The notes below the pieces were generated by a model. It was not told where the DNA came from. It made no database searches and saw only the letters and a list, made by a program, of their open reading frames with translations. The position numbers and the translations under genes were made by a program. Positions 14,743 through 17,759 of a stretch of DNA of 17,759 nt are shown in pieces; within the stretch, counting starts at the first letter, position 1; the number at the start of each line of letters is the position of its first letter. Source of the stretch: Bacteroidaceae bacterium (GTDB lineage: Bacteria; Bacteroidota; Bacteroidia; Bacteroidales; Bacteroidaceae); contig CAAHEN010000002.1 of assembly GCA_900772575.1 (NCBI GenBank), positions 1 to 17,759 of the forward strand, given 5' to 3'.

Positions 14743-15228
14743 TCAGAAGTAGAAACCGAGTCTGATGGCACAGCCAAAAGTGCTATTGTCGCCAAAGTCG
14801 TGCAGACTCATTTTATAATAGAGCGAAGGTTCGATGGTCAGATATTGGTTGAGGAAGAAGGCATAGCCAACGATCAGGGGAATCATGACATCGTTGCTGT
14901 TCTTTGTGAAATGGTTGTACTCAGCACCCGCTCCCAAATAGACGCCACACTCCTCGAAATAATAGCGTGCACCGAGTCCGATGCGCACATCGTCCGTCAG
15001 TCGGGTATGCTCGTAACCGGCTGTGGCGTTGAGCATGAGGCAGTCGGCCACAAACTTACCGGCCAAGGCATCTAGGCCTAAGCGGAACTTCTCACTGGAA
15101 CTGTAGGAAAGCCCGAGGCCGGAGGCCGAGGCGCCAACATACTTTGTGCCCTTTTCAAACTGCGCACTGGCTGTCGTGAAACCCACGGTGATCAGCAGTA
15201 ACAGCAGGGTCAGTTTCTTCATAATCAT
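14743..15228 (-). CDS. Small outer-membrane beta-barrel protein
   Basis: The 161-aa precursor starts MIMKKLTLLLLLITVGFTTASA (Met3 is an equally good start at 15222), with cleavage before Gln23. The mature chain alternates polar and hydrophobic residues in strands such as GLGARYYFEECGVYLGAGAEY and LTIEPSLYYKMSL, and ends GCAIRLGFYF. That aromatic C-terminus is typical of beta-barrel assembly substrates. The size fits an 8-strand OmpX/OmpW-like barrel. The specific function is unknown. It lies upstream of thiL on the same strand and may be co-transcribed, though no metabolic link is implied. Confidence 0.8.
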   Translation of the reverse strand: MIMKKLTLLLLLITVGFTTASAQFEKGTKYVGASASGLGLSYSSSEKFRLGLDALAGKFVADCLMLNATAGYEHTRLTDDVRIGLGARYYFEECGVYLGAGAEYNHFTKNSNDVMIPLIVGYAFFLNQYLTIEPSLYYKMSLHDFGDNSTFGCAIRLGFYF

Positions 15229-15323
15229 CTTGTATCTAGATATTTGACATTATAGCAATAAACCATGCACCCATCGGAAGCGTTTGTGGCCGACTGGTGC
15301 CAGACAACGGATTGTTTGCGAAA

Positions 15324-15536
15324 TTAAATCTTATCTCGGACATAGATGCCCAAATACCATTGATTTAACGTATCTTTCAAGCGCTTCCAAGCACCACAGT
15401 TGATCCTCCGCTGCCAGGAAACGGCCATTCCTAGCCTCAACTGAGAACCAGAAGAGGGTATGCCGCCGCCATGTCCACGCCCATAAAGATAATGCACAGT
15501 TGCCGATCGTTTCACTTTTTCGCCTCTTCTACCCAA
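15324..15536 (-). CDS. Doubtful 70-aa ORF beginning inside repeat copy B
   Basis: The frame encodes MGRRGEKVKRSATVHYLYGR at its start and is basic and Gly-rich, with no signal peptide or known domain. The first dozen codons lie within the dispersed repeat. The corresponding strand of copy A also reads REKVK before diverging. Such repeat-borne ORFs are often spurious. It may be a non-coding passenger of the repeat or a decayed remnant, and no promoter element stands out. Confidence 0.2.
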   Translation of the reverse strand: MGRRGEKVKRSATVHYLYGRGHGGGIPSSGSQLRLGMAVSWQRRINCGAWKRLKDTLNQWYLGIYVRDKI

Positions 15537-15676
15537 CCTACGCCTTAACTAATTTAACTTTTACATGGATTCTCCCGTGTTAAAATGGTGATCGGTGAAA
15601 CTTTCCTAGGGAAAATTTGAATTAGCTCGGAGCAATTTTTTCCGGGGCCGGGGCTAGTTTCTCGGAAATCTGGGCC
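15511..15676 (+). repeat. Dispersed intergenic repeat, copy B
   Basis: This copy aligns to the reverse complement of 1-168 through the ordered blocks TTCACTTTTTC (15511-15521), CCTTAACTAATTTAAC (near 15543-15558), TGTTAAA (near 15578), CCTAGGG (15605-15611) and the identical 18-bp core TGAATTAGCTCGGAGCAA (15618-15635), followed by CCGGG. The inverted repeat around the core, perfect in copy A, is degenerate here (right side CCGGGGCTAGTTT). It occupies the intergenic space between the prs terminator and the beta-barrel gene. Confidence 0.75.
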
Positions 15677-15719
15677 GAAATTCGCCATATACAGACAAAA
15701 TCCAAGTACTATGCGACAC

Positions 15720-15752
15720 AGGAAAGGACCACCAACGGGGTGGTCCTTTCCT
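15720..15752 (-). terminator. Perfect 14-bp hairpin downstream of prs
   Basis: AGGAAAGGACCACC and its exact complement flank a 5-nt loop. It lies about 225 bp after the minus-strand prs stop, with no other gene between, so it most likely ends the prs transcript. The arms contain AAA/TTT but no long external T-tract. It would work structurally on either strand. Confidence 0.65.
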
Positions 15753-15976
15753 CTAGTGCAAATATACTGTTTCTGAATGCCGAAAGCAAGCAGTGTTAAA
15801 GTCGAAAATATCTCTTAGACCGGATGTTGCAACCGCACATTTCCACGTCGGACATGAACTGCTGCCGTCTTCCTGCTTCATGGAGAGACCGGATCTGGAA
15901 GGCGGAGTGTTCTAAGTTGCAGCAGACAGGTCAGTGACGACGCGAATTCCTGTGTCCTCAAATGAGCCCGGTACTA
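15753..15976. other. Intergenic stretch between the prs stop and its terminator
   Basis: About 220 bp with no recognisable gene or structured RNA. A 9-bp direct repeat, AGACCGGAT, occurs at 15817-15825 and 15886-15894. If transcribed with prs it would be a long 3' untranslated region. Confidence 0.3.
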
Positions 15977-16912
15977 TCAGATGAGGTATTGGGAGGAGAT
16001 GCTCTTGTTTTCCATGACTCGCCGGATTGTTTCAGCGAGCATTCCAGCCACACTGATCTCTTTCACCTTCTTGCAAGCGCCACGATATGGGATACTGTCA
16101 GTGAAGACCATCTCGGCCAGAGACGATTTCTCTACGCGCTCATCTGCGGGACCGGACATGATGCAGTGACTGGCAATGGCCCTGACAGAATTTGCTCCAT
16201 GCTCCATGATGAGGTCAGCGGCCTTGGTTATGGTGCCAGCCGTGTCGACGATGTCGTCGACGAGCACAACGTCCATGCCTTTGACTTCACCGATGATTTG
16301 CATATCGGCCACCTCGTTCGCCTTCTTCCTGGTCTTATTGCAAAGAACCAATGGGCAATCCAGGTATTTGGCATATGATGCCGCGCGCTTTGAACCGCCG
16401 ACATCGGGGGTGGCTATGCAGAGGTTAGGAAGATTGAGCCCCTTGATATAGGGAAGCATCACTGTCGAGGCATATAGATGATCTACTGGAACATCGAAAA
16501 ATCCTTGTTCCTGATCGGCATGGAGATCCATCGTCATCAGGCGGTTGATTCCTGCAACGCTGAGCAAGTCAGCGACAAGTTTGGCACCGATAGAGACACG
16601 TGGTTTGCTCTTGCGATCCTGGCGTGCCCAACCGAAGTAAGGAATGACGGCACAGATATGGTGGGCAGAGGCACGTTTTGCTGCGTCGATCATGAGAAGC
16701 AGCTCCATGAGGTTGTCTGACGTGGGAAATGTTGACTGTACGAGAAATACATCCCGGCCACGGATGGACTCTTCGTAGCAGATCTCGAATTCGCCATCGG
16801 CGAAACGCGATACAGCCATGTTGCCCAGCGGACAGTTCAGTTCGGCACATATTTTCTCAGCCAAATAGCGGGTGCTCGTGCCGGCAAAAACCATGAAGGA
16901 TTCGTTGTTCAT
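15977..16912 (-). CDS. prs: Ribose-phosphate pyrophosphokinase (PRPP synthetase)
   Basis: The 311-aa enzyme makes PRPP from ribose 5-phosphate and ATP, feeding purine, pyrimidine, NAD, histidine and tryptophan synthesis in the cytoplasm. The class I landmarks are all present: FADGEFEI near 37-44, the ATP-binding loop YFGWARQDRKSKPR at 92-105, the metal site DLHADQEQGFFD at 129-140, and the PRPP-binding loop VLVDDIVDTAGTI at 216-228. Length is normal for the family. The ThiE/TenI-like gene lies 76 bp upstream on the same strand, so read-through is possible. A weak TATTTTG stretch in the gap could be a separate promoter. Confidence 0.97.
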   Translation of the reverse strand: MNNESFMVFAGTSTRYLAEKICAELNCPLGNMAVSRFADGEFEICYEESIRGRDVFLVQSTFPTSDNLMELLLMIDAAKRASAHHICAVIPYFGWARQDRKSKPRVSIGAKLVADLLSVAGINRLMTMDLHADQEQGFFDVPVDHLYASTVMLPYIKGLNLPNLCIATPDVGGSKRAASYAKYLDCPLVLCNKTRKKANEVADMQIIGEVKGMDVVLVDDIVDTAGTITKAADLIMEHGANSVRAIASHCIMSGPADERVEKSSLAEMVFTDSIPYRGACKKVKEISVAGMLAETIRRVMENKSISSQYLI

Positions 16913-16988
16913 TTTATCGGTATTATGATTCTCTGTTGTTTGTTGTGCTGAAGGTCGCTCACGTCTGACCCCAACAAAATATCAGTGG

Positions 16989-17597
16989 TCAGCCAGCGGC
17001 TTTCCGAAGCTTTCTGAAATGATTGATGAGCTCTTTGAAGTCTGATGTCTGGTGCATGTTGAAATATTGCCAAAGGTCTCCGAGGACGACCGCTCCACCA
17101 AAGCCAAAATCCTTAAGTCGCTCAATGCGTTCAGGCGTGACACCCCCAAGTGCCATGACCTTTTTGTCAATGATTCGCTTGCGCGTCAGTTCACTCAAGG
17201 CCTCAGCGGAGAATGCCGAGGCGTAGCCCTGTTTGGAGATGCTATCGAAGATAGGGGATAGGAAAAGATAGTCGAAGTCACGTTTAGACCGTTCCACCTC
17301 TTCTGCGGTGTGGCATGACCTGCTGATTGTTCCCCGGTAGCCCTTGGGGATTTCCGGATTCCGGCGGTTGAGATGAATGCCGCGAAGACCGTATTCGCTC
17401 TTCAGGTAGAAATGGTCGTGCACGACAATGTTCTTCCTATAATTGTCCGGTAAGAGTGAGAGCAAGCGTTCAGAAAAGACAGGCTCTGTATCGGGCTTGC
17501 GCAGATGCAACATTTCTAGACCCTCATCGAAAAGCGCCGTCAGTATCTGGTGCTCCTCGATGAAAAAGTATGGTAATGTCATTATAATCAGTTTCAT
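16989..17597 (-). CDS. ThiE/TenI-like thiamine phosphate synthase family protein
   Basis: The 202-aa TIM-barrel-type protein resembles thiamine phosphate synthase (ThiE) and the related tautomerase TenI. Landmarks are HLRKP at 31-35, VVHDHFYL at 58-65, IHLNRR at 74-79, SRSCHTAEEV at 92-101, LSPIFDSISKQG at 113-124 and ALGGVTPERI at 149-158. The usual ThiE features HLGQ.D and the paired Asp of ND(D/R) are altered, and the RxK spacing is RK here. The SRSCHTAEE and GGVTPERI segments look closer to TenI, yet TenI's catalytic His in FGHVF is replaced by Ser-Pro. I therefore call the family but not the reaction. The ATG at 17597 follows a perfect TAACTTTG promoter element by about 26 bp. Confidence 0.8.
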   Translation of the reverse strand: MKLIIMTLPYFFIEEHQILTALFDEGLEMLHLRKPDTEPVFSERLLSLLPDNYRKNIVVHDHFYLKSEYGLRGIHLNRRNPEIPKGYRGTISRSCHTAEEVERSKRDFDYLFLSPIFDSISKQGYASAFSAEALSELTRKRIIDKKVMALGGVTPERIERLKDFGFGGAVVLGDLWQYFNMHQTSDFKELINHFRKLRKAAG

Positions 17598-17622
17598 GCG
17601 TATCCTGAAGTGTATGTAGCCG

Positions 17623-17630
17623 CAAAGTTA
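17623..17630 (-). promoter_or_regulatory. Bacteroidetes -7 element for the ThiE/TenI-like gene
   Basis: The minus strand reads TAACTTTG, an exact TAnnTTTG match, 25 bp before the start codon at 17597. This implies a leader of roughly 20 nt, which leaves no room for a TPP riboswitch in this transcript. No strong -33 box is visible. Confidence 0.6.
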
Positions 17631-17707
17631 CGAAAAATTAACCGCCCCGACATCGCTCCGTCTCTTTTTTCTCGGACAAATCTGCCTGTAGAGTCCAACA
17701 GCAAATG

Positions 17708-17715
17708 CAAAGTTA
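17708..17715 (-). promoter_or_regulatory. Second TAACTTTG element, minus strand
   Basis: Another exact match to TAnnTTTG lies 85 bp upstream of the first. It could be an additional promoter for the ThiE/TenI-like gene or a chance match. The -33 region is not recognisable. Confidence 0.3.
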
Positions 17716-17759
17716 GGGAAAGTTCTGGTAGAACCTGTCCTTAGGCGTGTCGAAGTTGA

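Noticed and set aside
15886..15925. Possible TPP riboswitch fragment (GGATCTGG resembling the conserved ATCTGG)
   Set aside because: The CTGAGA and remaining conserved elements are absent, and it lies downstream of prs on the wrong strand for any thiamine gene.
15962..16378. 138-aa plus-strand ORF over the prs 3' end
   Set aside because: Antisense to the conserved C-terminal half of PRPP synthetase.
1..17759. CRISPR array, prophage, restriction or toxin-antitoxin system
   Set aside because: No regularly spaced repeats, no phage or nuclease genes and no small paired toxin-antitoxin ORFs with plausible sequences were found.

Overview
The window looks like the chromosome of a Bacteroidales bacterium, most likely Prevotellaceae. 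Several things point there. The promoters carry the Bacteroidetes -7 element TAnnTTTG, and Shine-Dalgarno sequences are weak or absent. DUF4468- and DUF4827-type secreted proteins and a FadL/OmpP1-type outer-membrane protein are present. Lon, Tgt, an LptF/LptG permease and an RhlE-like helicase are arranged in series. The coding DNA looks fairly GC-rich, but I did not compute a value. No prophage, conjugative element, CRISPR array, rRNA gene or complete insertion sequence is visible.

Layout. 1-475 is gene-free. It holds one copy of a dispersed repeat (copy A), a near-perfect 62-bp palindrome and a weaker hairpin. 476-1848 (minus) encodes a DUF4468 protein and a DUF4827 lipoprotein. 2038-2110 is tRNA-Thr(CGT) with its own promoter and a strong terminator, followed by about 440 bp with no recognisable gene. 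2686-6170 (plus) encodes three envelope proteins: a Trp/Tyr-rich secreted protein with PSR repeats, a FadL-family porin and a two-domain META lipoprotein. 6451-12774 (plus) is a compact run of lon, tgt, an LptF/LptG permease and a DEAD-box helicase, with lon and tgt overlapping by ATGA. 12775-13133 is a regulatory region rich in inverted repeats in front of a Fur-family regulator (13134-13583). The right part is on the minus strand: thiL, a small outer-membrane beta-barrel protein, repeat copy B with a doubtful 70-aa ORF, a terminator hairpin, prs and a ThiE/TenI-like gene.

Functionally this is mostly housekeeping and envelope biology: proteolysis, queuosine tRNA modification, LPS transport, RNA remodelling, metal-responsive regulation, PRPP synthesis and thiamine phosphate metabolism. 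I found no convincing new multi-gene system. The best leads are: (1) the pair of diverged intergenic repeats about 15.5 kb apart in inverted orientation, sharing an identical 18-bp core; (2) the 62-bp palindrome, which resembles a MITE or two joined insertion-sequence ends; (3) nested inverted repeats around the promoter and 5' leader of the Fur-family gene; and (4) a Tgt that lacks most of the classical zinc ligands.
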